A stretch of 64,000 nt of DNA from Massilia sp. H-1 (GCA_024703915.1 CP087969.1:1612001-1676000), one strand, 5' to 3'. Positions 33,617 to 45,161 are shown, counted from the stretch's first letter. Numbers and translations: made by a program. The notes: generated by a model from the sequence alone, not told the origin.

Positions 33617-34392
33617 CGGCTTACCTCTTGTTGGGGTGGTACGGGTTTCGAGAAAAACGGGACGCGCCGCAGCCACAGGCGCAGCGCCTGCAGATGGATG
33701 CGCACGACGACGCCCACCGTCATCAGCGGATAGCCGAAGAAGGCGCGCGCCACGCTGGCGCTGGAAATGGGCGCGGCGGTGCCGGACACGCTGGTCTGGA
33801 TCAGGGCGCCGTCGGCGTCGTCGTAGTCGATGCGGGCGACGGTGTGCTCGGCCGCGCGCATGGCACGGCTGGAAGCGGAAGCGGTAACCGCCCTGCACCT
33901 CGCAAAAGGGCGACACATGAAACACCTTGCGGGCGCGCAGTTCGCTGCCGTTGCCAATGGCACCGCCCGTGTCGAGCAGATAGAAATGGCGCTCGCCGAA
34001 GGTATTGCGCACGTCGCACAGCACTGCGCGCAGTGCGCCGTCGGCGCGGTGGCAGAACCAGAACGAGACCGGATTGAACACGAAGCCGAGCACGCGCGGC
34101 ATCGCCTGCAGCCACAGCTCGCCGTCGGCGTCGGTCACGCCTTCGCGCCGGAGCAGGCCATCGATCCAGGCCACCAGCGGCTGGCGGCCGTCGCCGTGGT
34201 CGGCGTCGACAAACGAGAGCAGGTTGAAGCGGTTACGCGACATCAGCGCGCAGCCGAAGCCTTGCTCGCCCATGCTGCGCAGCGGCAGGCGCAGGTAGTA
34301 GCCGAAGCATAGGCGAAGGCATTGCGCACCGGGCGCAGGCGCGCATGGCGCACCTGTCCGAAGCACAGCTGCGGCGTCTCAGGCAGCGGCAT
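33613..34392 (-). CDS. DUF1365 family protein
   Basis: About 260 residues starting MPLPETPQLCFGQVRHARLRP. The family pattern is clear: SRNRFNLLSFVDADHGDG, VLGFVFNPVSFWFCH and RKVFHVSPFCEVQGGYRFRF. DUF1365 proteins almost always sit between a COG2907 flavin oxidase and a Cfa-like enzyme, as here, and are thought to act on the same fatty-acid substrate. Breaks near 34309 and 33866. Starts 14 bases inside the oxidase gene. Confidence 0.9.
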
Positions 34393-35681
34393 GGCCTTGC
34401 GCCTCCATCAGGCGGGTCAGCGCGGCGGCGGCGGCCAGGCCCGATTTGAGTCCGTCTTCATGGAAGCCGTAGCCGGTCCAGGCAGCCGGCATGAACCAGG
34501 TGTTGCGGCTGCCCTGGAAGGTGGCCAGGCGGGCCTGCGCGGCGACCGCGCCGTGGTCGAACACGGGATGGGCGTAGTCGAAGCTGGCCAGCACGGTGGC
34601 CGGATCGGGTTCGTCGATCGGGTTGAGCGAGACGATTACCGGCGTCTTGCACGGCAGCGGCTGCAGCATGTTGAGCAGGTAGTGTACGCACACTTGCGGC
34701 GTGGGCGCGGCATTGCTCTGGTAATTCCAGGCCGACCAGGCGGCGCGCTTGCCCGGCAGGCAGCGCGTCCCGTATGCAGCACGGCGCGGTTGGGCTGGTA
34801 GCGCACGGCGCCCAGCACGGCGCGCTCGTCGTCGCGGGCGTCGTCCAGCAGCGCCAGCGACTGGTCGCTGTGGCAAGCCAGCACCACGTGATCGTAGTAG
34901 TCGGCGCCGTGTGCGGTGGCCACGCGCACCGAGCGCGCGCCGCCCTCGCCGCGCGTAACCGAGGTCACCGGCGTGGCCAGGTGCTTTCCCGGAATCGCGG
35001 CCAGCAGTTTTTCGACGTAGTTGCGCGAGCCGCCGCGCACGGTGCGCCACTGCGGCCGGTCGCTCACTTGCAGCAGGCCGTGGTTGTGGCAGAAGCGAAT
35101 GAAGGTCGCCACCGGGAACGCCAGCATCTGGTCGGACGGGCAGGACCAGATGCAGGCCGCCATCGGCAGCAGATACCAGGCGCGAAATTGTTCGCTGTAG
35201 TGTTCGCAGGTCCAGCCACTCGCCCAGCGAGACCGACGGCATCACGCCGCCGACGGCCAGCGCGGTCGCGGCTTTGTTGAAGCGCAGGATGTCGCGCACC
35301 ATGCGCAGGAAGCGCGGGCGCAGCAGATTGCCGCGCTGGGCGAAGACGGTATTGAGGTTGCTGCTTAGGCCCATTCCAGCGTGCGCGCTTGCCTGCCTGC
35401 TCGCCTAGCGGCAGCTTGACCGAGAACGACATGTCGCTGGGCGCCGTTTCCACGCCCAGTTCGGCGAACAGGGCGATCAGATTCGGATAGGTGCGGTCAT
35501 TAAAGACCAGAAAGCCGGTATCGACGCCGAAGGTCGCGCCGTCGAGGGTGACGTCGACGGTGTTGCTGTGACCGCCGAAATAGGCACCCGCTTCGTACAA
35601 GGACACTTCCGCTCCGCCCTGGACAAGACGGTAAGCGCACGACAAACCGGAAATTCCGGCACCGACGACAGCTATTTTCAT
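34379..35681 (-). CDS. FAD-dependent amine-oxidase-like protein (COG2907)
   Basis: About 430 residues starting MKIAVVGAGISGLSCAYRL, the FAD-binding GxGxxG fold, followed by EAGAYFGGHSNTVDV, GVDTGFLVFNDRTYPNL, a central LQVSDRPQWRTVRGGSRNYVE and C-terminal FMPAAWTGYGFHEDGLKSG with the second flavin motif. Matches the predicted NAD/FAD-binding COG2907 group. First gene of the eight-gene operon and reads away from the MerR regulator. Breaks near 35390, 35365 (GCTTAGGC), 35195 and 34768. Confidence 0.9.
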
Positions 35682-35925
35682 TTTTTCACCACATTTCCGT
35701 GTTTTGTCTAGGACAAATGCTTTACAAGTTGCATATTCCAAGAAATAATCAGTTCTGTCAACGATTTGTCCATGACAAACAAAGCGCACAACAATTTATA
35801 CGAAGCAAGAAGCTGTTCGGATTCAAGAAAGTGGAGTTTTGTCCTGCAGAAATATGGTCGCCCGTGGCATCATTCCGCCTATGAGGTGTCGGATAAACGA
35901 ACCTGATACAACAAGTAGTAGGAAT
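35682..35925. promoter_or_regulatory. Divergent promoter region with paired TTTGTC-N3-GACAAA dyads
   Basis: AT-rich intergenic region between the oxidase operon (minus) and the MerR gene (plus). Two perfect dyads, TTTGTCtagGACAAA (35703-35717) and TTTGTCcatGACAAA (35765-35779), lie 62 bp apart centre to centre, about six helical turns. A half site TTTTGTCC is at 35837-35844. Between the dyads I see a plus-strand TTTACA-N17-AATAAT (35721-35749) and a minus-strand TTGACA (35761-35756) with a weak -10 about 17 bases on. The arrangement suggests the MerR protein controls itself and the operon here. Confidence 0.6.
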
Positions 35926-35928
35926 ATG

Positions 35929-36918
35929 ATGAGCAATGATTACAATTCACCTGTCCTGAACAAATCACCGGATCCGACCATGGCGAGCAGAACTCAACTC
36001 GACCCTGCTGAGCAGCATCAGCGACGTCGAGCGCGACACGGGCGTGCCGAAGGAGACGCTGCGCGTGTGGGAGCGCCGCTACGATTTTCCGCAGCCCGAG
36101 CGCGACCAGAACGGTGAACGCCAGTATCCGGCGGCACAGGTGCAGCGGCTGCGGCTGGTCAAGCGCCTGCTCGACCTTGGCTACCGGCCGGGCAAGATCA
36201 TGCATATGGGGAGCGAGGAACTGGCCGAGCTGGCCGCCAAGGCGGGCGCGGTCGCGCTGGCGCCGAATGCCGACGACCCGGAACTGCGCCACTGCCTCAC
36301 CCTGATCAAGAACCACAAGATCGCCGAATTGCGCCAGCGCATGGCCCAGGCCCTGTTGCAGATGGGCTTGCAGCGCTTCGTCACCGACCTGGTGGCGCCC
36401 CTGACCACCCTGGTGGGCGACACCTGGGCCATGCCGATGGGCTGGCCGTGTTCGAGGAACACTTGTTCGCGGAAATGCTGCAAAGCCTGATGCGCAACGC
36501 CATCTTTTCCGCCAACCAGCAAATCGGGCTGGCCGCGGCCGCCCTGCGCATCCTGCTGACGACGGTGCCGCAGGAGCGCCACGGGCTCGGTCTGCTGATG
36601 GCCGAAGCGCTGTTTGCGCTCGAAGGCGCCCACTGCGTCTCGCTGGGCGTGCAAACACCGCTCAACGACATCGTCGACGCCGCGCGCGTGCAGCGGGCGG
36701 ACATCGTGGCGCTGTCGTTCTCGAGCGTGATGTCGCCCCGGGCGGCGGTCGACAACGTCACCGAACTGCAGGCGCGCCTCGGCGAGGCGACCCAGGTCTG
36801 GGCTGGCGGCAGCTGCGCCGTCCTGGCCCGGCGCCACCTCGGCCCGCAGCGCGTGCTGGACTTGAACGACATCCGGGGCGCGGTCGCCCCGCTGGCGCGC
36901 CCAGCATGCCGAGCCTAG
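35929..36918 (+). CDS. MerR regulator with B12-binding domain (LitR/CarH-like)
   Basis: N-terminal MerR helix-turn-helix (ISDVERDTGVPKETLRVWERR then YDFPQPERD, about residues 27-60) and a C-terminal cobalamin-binding module. Two CarH/LitR hallmarks are visible: ERHGLG (about residue 217), which supplies the ExHxxG histidine ligand, and, across a lesion at about 36430, a Trp followed nine residues later by Glu-His (ending AVFEEH), compatible with the W-x9-EH motif. Such proteins bind adenosylcobalamin, repress in the dark and release DNA in light. An ATG at 35929 (or 35926) after AGTAGGA is chosen; a frame break near 35995-36003 joins the leader to the HTH. Neighbour genes (Cfa, DUF1365, oxidase) are typical light or singlet-oxygen response genes. 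Confidence 0.8.
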
Positions 36919-37030
36919 CCTGACAGGAAGCCGGTCGGATCGCTGCCCCGCTCTGTTAAAATACGCGCCATCCGATTGATCGTGTCCGGCGCCGCCGGGC
37001 AATGCATGCAGCGCCCTCCAACAGACACCA

Positions 37031-38150
37031 ATGTTTAGTTTTTTCAAGAAAAAACCACCCGCACCTGAGATTCCGCCACCAGCGCCGCCTGCGCCAGCCC
37101 CCGCGCCTGCTGTCGTGGCGCCGCCCGTCGCCGCGCCCGCGCCTGTGCCTGAGCGAGCGCTCGCGCCCCCGCCTGTGCCGCCAGTCCCGGCAGCCGAACC
37201 GGCCCCGCTGATACCCGAAACCGCCGACCGCCCCACCACCGAGGCCGAAAAGAAGACCTCCTGGATGGCGCGCCTGAAAGCCGGCCTGTCCAAGACCTCG
37301 AGCAATCTGTCGCTGCTGTTCGTCGGCGCCAAGATCGACGAAGACCTGTACGAAGAGCTGGAAGCGGCGCTGCTGATGTCCGACGCGGGCATGGATGCGA
37401 CCCAGTTCCTGCTCGACGGCCTGCGCCGCAAGGTCAAGGAAGACAAGCTGCTCGACCCGGCCGCCGTCAAGGCCGCGCTCAAGGTCCTGATGACCGACAT
37501 GCTGCGTCCGCTGGAACGGCCGCTGGAACTGGGCCGCCATGCACCGCTGGTGATGATGATCGCGGGCGTCAACGGCGCCAAGCAAGACCACCACCATCGG
37601 CAAGCTGGCCAAGCACATGCAGAAATTCAACCAGTCGGTACTGCTGGCCGCGGGCGACACCTTCCCGCGCCGCCGCCCGCGAACAGCTGATGGTCTGGGG
37701 CCAGCGCAACAATGTGACCGTGATCGCCCAGGAGTCGGGCGACCCGGCCGCCGTCGCCTTCGATGCCGTGCAGTCCGGCAAGGCGCGCAAGACGGACGTG
37801 GTCATGGTCGACACCATGCGCCGCCTGCCGACCCAGTTGCACCTGATGGAAGAACTGAAAAGATCAAGCGCGTGATCGGCAAGGGCATGGACGACGCCCC
37901 GCACGAAGTGTTGCTGGTCATCGACGGCAACACCGGCCAGAACGCCCTGGCCCAGGTCAGGGCCTTCGACGATGCGCTGCAGCTGACCGGCCTGGTCATC
38001 ACCAAGCTGGACGGCACCGCCAAGGGCGGCGTGCTCGCAGCCATCGCCCGGACCCGTCCGGTGCCCGTGTATTTCATCGGCGTGGGCGAGAAGATCGAAG
38101 ACTTGCAGCCGTTCAAGGCGGACGAATTCGTCGAAGCATTGCTTGGATAA
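37031..38150 (+). CDS. ftsY: Signal recognition particle receptor FtsY
   Basis: SRP GTPase that docks ribosome-nascent chain complexes at the membrane. N-terminal acidic/Pro-Ala-rich A region (residues 8-60), then the helical N domain (SWMARLKAGLSKTSSNL), and the NG domain with the P loop GVNGAGKTTTIGKLA (read as GVNGAK then shifted because of GCCAAGC at 37577-37583), LLAAGDTFRAAA, VMVDTAGR, and TKLDGTAKGG with PVYFIGVGE near the end. About 373 residues. Other breaks near 37672, 37818 (Asp-Thr-Ala-Gly-Arg) and 37859. Leads ftsE and ftsX, with 6 bases before ftsE. Confidence 0.96.
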
Positions 38151-38156
38151 GGCCCC

Positions 38157-38819
38157 ATGATCGAATTCAAATTTGTGTCGAAGCAGTATTCCCCGGACGC
38201 GATCGCCTTGCGCGAAGTGTCTCTCACCATTAATAAAGGTGAACTGGTGTACCTGGCCGGGCCGTCCGGCGCCAAGCAAGTCGACCCTGCTGAAGATGAT
38301 CGCCGCCGTCGAACGCCCCACCTCGGGCAATGTGCTGGTCAACGGCACCGACATCGGCAAGCTCAAGAATGCCAGCGTGCCCTATCTGCGCCTGCAACAT
38401 GGGCTTGATTTTCCAGCAGCAGCGCCTGCTGACCGACCGCTCGATCCTGGCCAACGTGATGCTGCCGCTGGTGGTCACGGGCGCCGCCAGCGCCGAAGCC
38501 GAAGCGCGCGCCCGCGCCGCCCTGGCCCGCGTCGGCCTGGAAGACCGCGCCCAGTCGCACCCGCTCAGAATTGTCCGGCGGCGAACAGCAGCGCGTGGCC
38601 ATTGCCCGCGCCATCGTCAACCGCCCCCAGATCATCCTGGCCGATGAGCCGACCGCCAACCTCGACCGCGCCAGCGCCACCAAGGTCATCGACGCTGCGC
38701 GCCTTTCACGCCATGCCGGCGTCACCTGCATGATTTCCACCCACGACGAACAAGTTCTCGACCGCGCCAGCCGCGTCATCATTCTCGACCGCGGCCAGGT
38801 CATGGCAGGTGCAGCATGA
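38157..38819 (+). CDS. ftsE: Cell division ATP-binding protein FtsE
   Basis: ABC ATPase that with FtsX activates septal murein hydrolases. Walker A lies in GPSGAGKST but as written reads GAK because of GCCAAGC at 38271-38277; [16 protein letters not shown] carries the Q loop; the signature [14 protein letters not shown] and Walker [13 protein letters not shown] are clear; the switch His is in STHDEQV. 220 residues. Breaks also near 38397, 38570 and 38696-38716, the last with AT inserted before GCCGGC. Stop overlaps ftsX start (ATGA). Confidence 0.95.
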
Positions 38820-39737
38820 AGAGCTGGCTGCGCCAACACCGCTACGCCATCGGCGCCGCCCTGGGCAACCTGGGCAAGGCGCCCGGCAGTTTCCTGTTCA
38901 ACGTCATCGTGGTGGCGATCGCCCTCACGCTGCCGTTCGCGGGCCTGACCTTGCTCGACAATGTGCGGCCCATGTCGCAGCAATTATCGGTCGACCCGGA
39001 AATCAGCCTGTTTACCACCCCGGCCACCACGCGCGACGAGGCGCTGGCCATGGAAAACGGGATCCGTGCCATTCTGAAAGGCACCCAGCCGAACATCGTG
39101 TTCGTGCCGCGCGAAAAGGCGCTGGCCACGCTCAAGGCCAAGAGCGGCCTGTCGGACGTGCTCGACACCCTGGGCGACAATCCGCTGCCGGACGGCTATG
39201 TGATGAAACTGGGCGCCTTCAACAGCGCCGCCGATGCTTAAGCAATGTCGACGCGCTGGCCGCCCGGCTGCGCGCCCCTGCCCGGGGTCGACACGGTGCA
39301 GGTCGATTCGGCCTGGGTCAAGCGCCTGGCCGCCCTGCTCGGCGTGCTGCGCCTGGCGCTGCTGTTGCTGGCCGCCACGCTGGGAATGGTGGTGATCGCG
39401 GTGGTCTTCAATACCGTGCGCCTGCAAGTGCTGACCCAGCGCGAGGAAATCGCCGTCAGCAAGCTGCTCGGCGCGACCGACAACTTCATCCATCGCCCCT
39501 TCTATTACACCGGCGCCCTGCTGGGTCTGGCGGCCATGGGCGTGGCGCTCGGTGCGGTGGCGCTGGCGCTGCGCCCCGCTCAACACGGCCATTGCCGAAT
39601 TCGCCCGCCTGTATGCGTCCGAATTCCAGCTGGCCGCCCTCGATCCCCTCGCGATCGCCGCCTTGCTGGCCATCAGCGCCCTCGGCCTGGCTGGCGCCCT
39701 GCTGTCGGTCCAGCGCCACCTCTCCCGCCTGAACTAA
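38816..39737 (+). CDS. ftsX: Cell division membrane protein FtsX
   Basis: Permease-like partner of FtsE with four membrane segments: one after the N-terminal tail ([20 protein letters not shown]), a periplasmic domain ([35 protein letters not shown]), then [40 protein letters not shown] and a last helix before VQRHLSRLN. The cytoplasmic coupling stretch [23 protein letters not shown] is typical. About 305 residues. Breaks at 39237-39243 (GCTTAAGC, Ala-Gly-Asn), about 39273 and about 39580. Confidence 0.94.
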
Positions 39738-40092
39738 AGCCCGCCGAAAAAATTTCCTTCGTTCCCCACTTGAAATTGTTAAAAGAGAACTTATTTAACA
39801 GCGTGCAGGGAACGAACGGAAAGCGGCGCTGTCGAGACCGTATTCTGAAATCTCCCATACAGCGCGCGCTGCATTTGACACCCATCAAGCCTGAGTACGA
39901 TTTGCACGCTAGAGTGGAGTCTGCGGGTCAATAATTGCGCTGAGGCAATTCGAAAATAGCTATCAGGGCGATACATTCTGAGCGATTGGCACTCGGACCA
40001 AGAGAGTGCTAAACTATGTCAAGGTATGGCGGGGTTATCAAAAAAACCAGCCATCGGCTGCTCCACAGCACCGACACTCTACGAGGAACTAC
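39738..40092. other. ftsX-rpoH intergenic region
   Basis: 355 bases without a gene. Besides the CIRCE element it holds an AT-rich first half with no recognisable reading frame. It probably carries the rpoH promoter and a leader of about 80 bases. No clear terminator for ftsX was seen. Confidence 0.5.
39986..40012 (+). promoter_or_regulatory. CIRCE element upstream of rpoH
   Basis: TTGGCACTC-N9-GAGTGCTAA matches the HrcA operator consensus TTAGCACTC-N9-GAGTGCTAA at 17 of 18 arm positions, with the exact spacing. The left arm supplies a TTGGCA -35-like hexamer and the right arm CTAAAC/TAAACT a -10-like one 17-18 bases on, so HrcA binding would block RNA polymerase. It lies about 80 bp upstream of the rpoH ATG. 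Control of rpoH by HrcA has been proposed for betaproteobacteria. Confidence 0.88.
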
Positions 40093-40992
<900 letters not shown>

Positions 40993-41011
40993 GCAGCCAC
41001 CGCCCCTTCCG

Positions 41012-41046
41012 ACGGCCCGGACGCACTGCGTACCGGGCCGTTTTTA
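41012..41046 (+). terminator. Rho-independent terminator after rpoH
   Basis: Nine-base perfect stem ACGGCCCGG/CCGGGCCGT around a 12-base loop, followed by TTTTA; 20 bases after the rpoH stop. Confidence 0.9.
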
Positions 41047-41060
41047 CATCACCACAACAT

Positions 41061-41082
41061 CGTCCTCGCGCAGGCGGGGACG
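41061..41082. repeat. REP-like short palindrome
   Basis: CGTCCTCGCGCAGGCGGGGACG forms a 9-bp hairpin with loop GCAG. Its core resembles the GC-rich intergenic hairpins seen again at 46320-46400 (CTCGCGAAGGCGGGG). Such elements are scattered between genes in many proteobacteria. Confidence 0.5.
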
Positions 41083-41112
41083 ACGGGTTAACTTCACGAC
41101 ATAGGAATCCGC

Positions 41113-41483
41113 ATGATGATCCGCCTGGCTGCCGCCCCCTCCTCCTGTCCGTCTCCGCCAGTGCCAGCGCCCATGGCGGCGGCATCTGGGTGTCCGCCAT
41201 CGTCGGCCTGTGTCTGGCCCAGGACCCGGCCTACGCCCAGTTGCCCATGGGCGCTGCGCTGATGCGGGAAGAAAGCATGCCGCGCTTCGTCAACTCGCTG
41301 GCGCCCGAGCTGCGCGCCTGCCTGCAAGAGAAGAAAGCCATCTCGGCCAATCTGTGCAAGGCCCTGCTCTCGCCCGAGCCCAATCCCGGCCTCAACAACG
41401 CGCAATACGAACAGATCGCCGTCAAGTACAAGAAGGAACTGAACGCCCTGCAAAGCATCAACTGCGACAAACCGGGAAAATAG
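41113..41483 (+). CDS. Small secreted protein, uncharacterised
   Basis: About 120 residues: an N-terminal signal peptide (MMIRLAA then LLSVSASASAHG across a break near 41137), then a mature part with MREESMPRFVNSLAPELRAC, a second Cys in SANLCKALL and a last in INCDKPGK. Three Cys suggest an exported protein. I recognise no family. Follows rpoH after its terminator, so is transcribed separately. Confidence 0.6.
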
Positions 41484-41557
41484 CGCGCCTGTGCGCCGCC
41501 GTCACTGGCCAGTTTGCTATGATCGGGGCTGTCCCAGCTTTCAAGGAGTCCGTCCCG

Positions 41558-41962
41558 ATGAAACGAACGCTCATGGTCCTCATTGCCGGCCTGCCTGATC
41601 GCCGCCTGCGCCGTCTCTCCCGCCAGCAATGGCGGTCCGCTCAATACCACCGTCACCCTCGTCCCCGCCACCAGCACCACGCTCGGCGCCGGGACCACCT
41701 TGCGTTACGACGCCGTCAACGACAGCCGCTGCCCGCCCGACGTGCAATGCATCCAGGCTAGAGCGAAATCAGTTACCAGTTCACCTTGCATGGCAGCCAT
41801 GGCGACGAAGCGTTCACCCTCACCAGCAGCAAACCCAGTTTCGACGCCGCCAAACACAGCGGCGTGCGCGTGGCGCTGAGCCAGAAGGCCGAGCCGCCGC
41901 GCGTGGCCGCCAGCGCACCCGTGCCCGCCCATCCGGTCACCGTCACCATCACCCGCCATTAA
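41558..41962 (+). CDS. Putative lipoprotein, uncharacterised
   Basis: About 134 residues from the ATG at 41558, 9 bases after AAGGAG. MKRTLMVLIAGLLIAAC is a lipoprotein signal with Cys at about 17 (after repair near 41590). The rest, with LRYDAVNDSRCPPDVQCIQAGE and FTLTSSKPSFDAAKH, has a beta-rich pattern with a Cys pair. Lesion at 41757-41764 reads GCTAGAGC for GCCGGC (Gln-Ala-Gly-Glu). Family not recognised. Twelve bases upstream of the glutamyltransferase gene, so probably co-transcribed. Confidence 0.7.
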
Positions 41963-41974
41963 GAAGGCCCCGCC

Positions 41975-43726
41975 ATGTCCTGCAACCCGCCGCGTACCGT
42001 CTGCCTGACCCTGTGCCTGCTGCTCGCCTTCCCGCCCGCCTTTGCCAAGACCCCGGTCGCTACCGGGCGCGGCGGCGCGGTGGCCACCATCAGTGACCAG
42101 GCCTCGCATGCGGCGCTGGCCATCCTGAACAAAGGCGGCAATGCGATTGACGCGGCCGTCGCGGCGGCGGCCACGCTGGGCGTGACCGATCCCTACAGCT
42201 GCGGCATCGGCGGCGGCGGCTTCATGGTCATTTACCTGGCCAAGGAAAAGCGCGTGATCACGATCGACCACCGCGAAATGGCGCCCGCTTCCACGACGGT
42301 CGGCATGTTCCTGGAAAACGGCAAGGACATGGACCTCGACACCGCCGTCGCCAGCGGACCGGCGGTCGGCGTGCCCGGCACGGTACGCGGCTGGCACGAC
42401 GCGCTCAGCCGCTACGGGACCATGTCGTTCAAGCAGGTGCTGGCGCTTAGCCATCGACGTGGCCAAAAGCGGCTTCACGGTCAGTGACAATTTCAGGCAC
42501 ATGACGGTGCAAAATGAAAAGAAGTTCCAGGCCTTCAGCAGCACCAGCGCGCTCTATTTAAAGGATGGCAAGGCCCTGCCGGTCGGCACCGTGATCAAGA
42601 ATCCCGGCATGGCGCGCGCCTACCAGGAGATCGGCGAACGGGGCGTGAAAGCCTTCTATACCGGACCGATGGCGCGCGCCATTATTGGCGCCGTCAATCA
42701 GCCGCCGCTGGCGGCAGGCGTGCGCATCCGGGGCGGCAGCATGACGCTGGCCGACCTGGCCAACTACGAGTCGCGCATCCGCCAGCCGGTGCGCAGCACT
42801 TATCGTGGCTACGAACTGTTCGGCATGCCCTTGCCCAGCAGCGGCGGCGTGACCGTGGCCGAAGCGCTCAACATTCTCGAAGCGTATGACTTGAAAGCCA
42901 TGCCGCGCGCCAGCGCCGAGCATTTGTACCTGGAAGCGAGCTAAGCTCGCTTTCGCCGACTGCAACGCCTACCTGGCCGATCCCGAATACATCGAGGCGC
43001 CGGTGGCCTACTTGCTCAGCAAGGATTACGCGATGCGGCGCCGCGCCCAGATCAGCGCCGCGCGCGGGCGGCAAGGCGGCCGCAGGCGACCCGTATCTGT
43101 TCCAGAACGATCCGAGCGTGCCGCAGCGTCCGCAGCCGTCGCGCATGATGGCCGAGAGCGCGCACACGACCCACCTGGCGGTGTCTGACAAGGACGGCAA
43201 TATCGTGTCCTACACCTTCACCATCGAAGCCTGGGGCGGCAGCGGCATCGTGGTGCCCGGCTACGGTTTCATCCTCAACAACGAGATGACCGACTTCGAC
43301 TTCAGCGGCCCGCACCCGAACGTGCCGGAACCGGGCAAGCGTCCGCGCTCGAGCATGTCGCCGACCATCGTGTTCAAGGGCGGCAAGCCGGTGTTTACCA
43401 TCGGCAGCCCGGGCGGCGCGACCATCATCACGACGGTGCTGCAGACGATCGTCAATCACCTCGATTTCGGCATGCCGATGGACGCGGCCATCAATGCGCC
43501 GCGCCTGAGCCAGCGCAACGACGTCACCACCGAAGTCGAACCGGGCTTCGACGGCACGGTCCAGTCGCAGGGCCTGGAAAAGCTGGGCCACAAGTGGGGC
43601 CCGCTGGTCGAAGAAATCGGCGCCGCCAATGCCATCGTGTTCAATGCCGACGGTACCGTCACGGCCGTGAGCGAAGGCAAGCGGCACGGCGTGGGCAGCG
43701 CGCTGGTGCAAAAGCCGGGGCGCTGA
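41975..43726 (+). CDS. ggt: Gamma-glutamyltransferase
   Basis: Periplasmic Ntn-hydrolase that cleaves gamma-glutamyl bonds of glutathione and other peptides. Signal peptide MSCNPPRTVCLTLCLLLAFPPAFA, then ATISDQASHAALAILNKGGNA, SCGIGGGGFMVIY, and DHREMAPAS. The autoprocessing site is in AESAHTTHLAVSDKDG, where the Thr of THLAV becomes the nucleophile of the small subunit; SMSPTIVF and IGSPGGATI near the C-terminus match substrate-binding motifs. About 583 residues. Breaks at 42448-42454 (GCTTAGC), 42943-42949 (TAAGC) and about 43065. Confidence 0.95.
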
Positions 43727-43735
43727 ACCGCGTCA

Positions 43736-45161
43736 AGCCATACAGGCTTAGCCGGGAAGGCAACCGGGCCGCGCTGCATGCGGCGCCAGCGCGCCCGATG
43801 AAGCCCAGCGCCGTCGCCAGCTGCAACGCGCACATCAGACTCCAGCGCACGCTGTCATCGCTGTGAACAACGCCCAGCATCAGGACGAGCAGCATCCACA
43901 GCACGAGAACGGCATGTTGCCAGGTATTCGTCTCACGCTGGTGCGCATAATCGTCGAGCGAGATGCCGATACTTGCCAGCGTACTGACCGCCACGATGAA
44001 CGCCACCCGCAGGTGGTCCGCACTGCCGCCCCACAGACCGACCAGGGCGAGAACCAGTCCGGTGGCCGCGATCCATTCGCCCACGCTGATGGCCAGGATG
44101 CGCTAGCCCAGCACGCGATTGAGCGCGTGTCTGCGGCAGCGCTTGGCGCCAGACGCAGCACCGCCTGTTCGCCTGCGGTACTGCGCAGACTGGAAGGCAT
44201 AGCGCGCCCACGTCATCGACATCAGCACCACGCCGTTGACCGCAGCGAGCGTGCTTAAGCAGTCCTGGCTTGAACGGCCACCGAGACTCCTAGCAGCGCC
44301 AGCCCGCCACTGGCCAGCAGCAGGACCAGCGCGCAGCAGGCCATCAGGACAACGACAAAGTAGCGGTGATTTCGCGGTCCTAGGCCATGCAACAGTAGCT
44401 CGGCCTGATTGCCGTTCTGGCGGCTGTCGCGCGCCAGCAACCACGCATACAGCGGCATGCGGCGGGCGCGACCGAGCCTGGCCTTTTCCCACTCCACCAG
44501 GTCGTTCTGGGCGCGCGTGTTCTTGCTTGGCGCACATGTCCCAGTGGCGTTCATGCCTAGCCACCGGGAAGGCGCGCGGCAGCGCCCACGCGGCATAGGC
44601 GATGGCCAGCAGCGAGACCAGCGCGACGCCTACCGGATGGATCAGGAACATCATCAGCGGCTGAGTAGCCGATCCGAACAGGTAGAGCAGGACGATCGCG
44701 ACCAGGACCGCGAAACCGTCGTGGCGGCTAGGCCCAGGTACAGCCCGAACCCGGTCAGCGACAAGGCAAACTGGGGGAACAGCATGGCGCCGTCCGGATG
44801 GCTCCAGGCCAGCGGCGCGAGCGCCAGCATGGTCACGACCCAGACCAGGACGGCGCATTCGCGCACCGCGCGGTTCAGTCCCGGCACCAGGCGCGCGTTG
44901 GGCTAGAAGCGTGTTCTGGCGCGCCGCACCGCCGCAAAAGGTGGTCCACCACAGGGCGGCCAGCGTCGCCAGCGCGGTACCGCCCACGCGGCAACCGGCT
45001 TTGGCCAGATCGAGGTTGTCGGTCTGGCTCACCCAGGCGCCGATCAGTGCGACGACGGTCAGCACGAGCGAGCCGCCCAGCATGACGGCGCGGCGCTCGC
45101 CAACGGCCGCCATGAACCAGATCCGCCCCAACAGCGCGCGAGGCGTGCGCAGCGGCGTCAT
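43736..45161 (-). CDS. ABC transporter permease, ABC-2-like
   Basis: About 470 codons of hydrophobic protein starting MTPLRTPRALLGRIWFMAA, with at least ten membrane segments (for example VMLGGSLVLTVVALIGAWVS, VSLLAIAYAAWALPRAF, YFVVVLMACCALVLLLASGG, WIAATGLVLALVGLWGG). It follows the ABC ATPase with ATGA overlap and should be its membrane partner. At least eight frame breaks (44910, 44730, 44560, 44526, 44390, 44262, about 44150 and 44104). The 3' end is unclear because a lesion at 43748 removes the stop context; I end the feature at the point where it meets the ggt stop. Confidence 0.7.
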
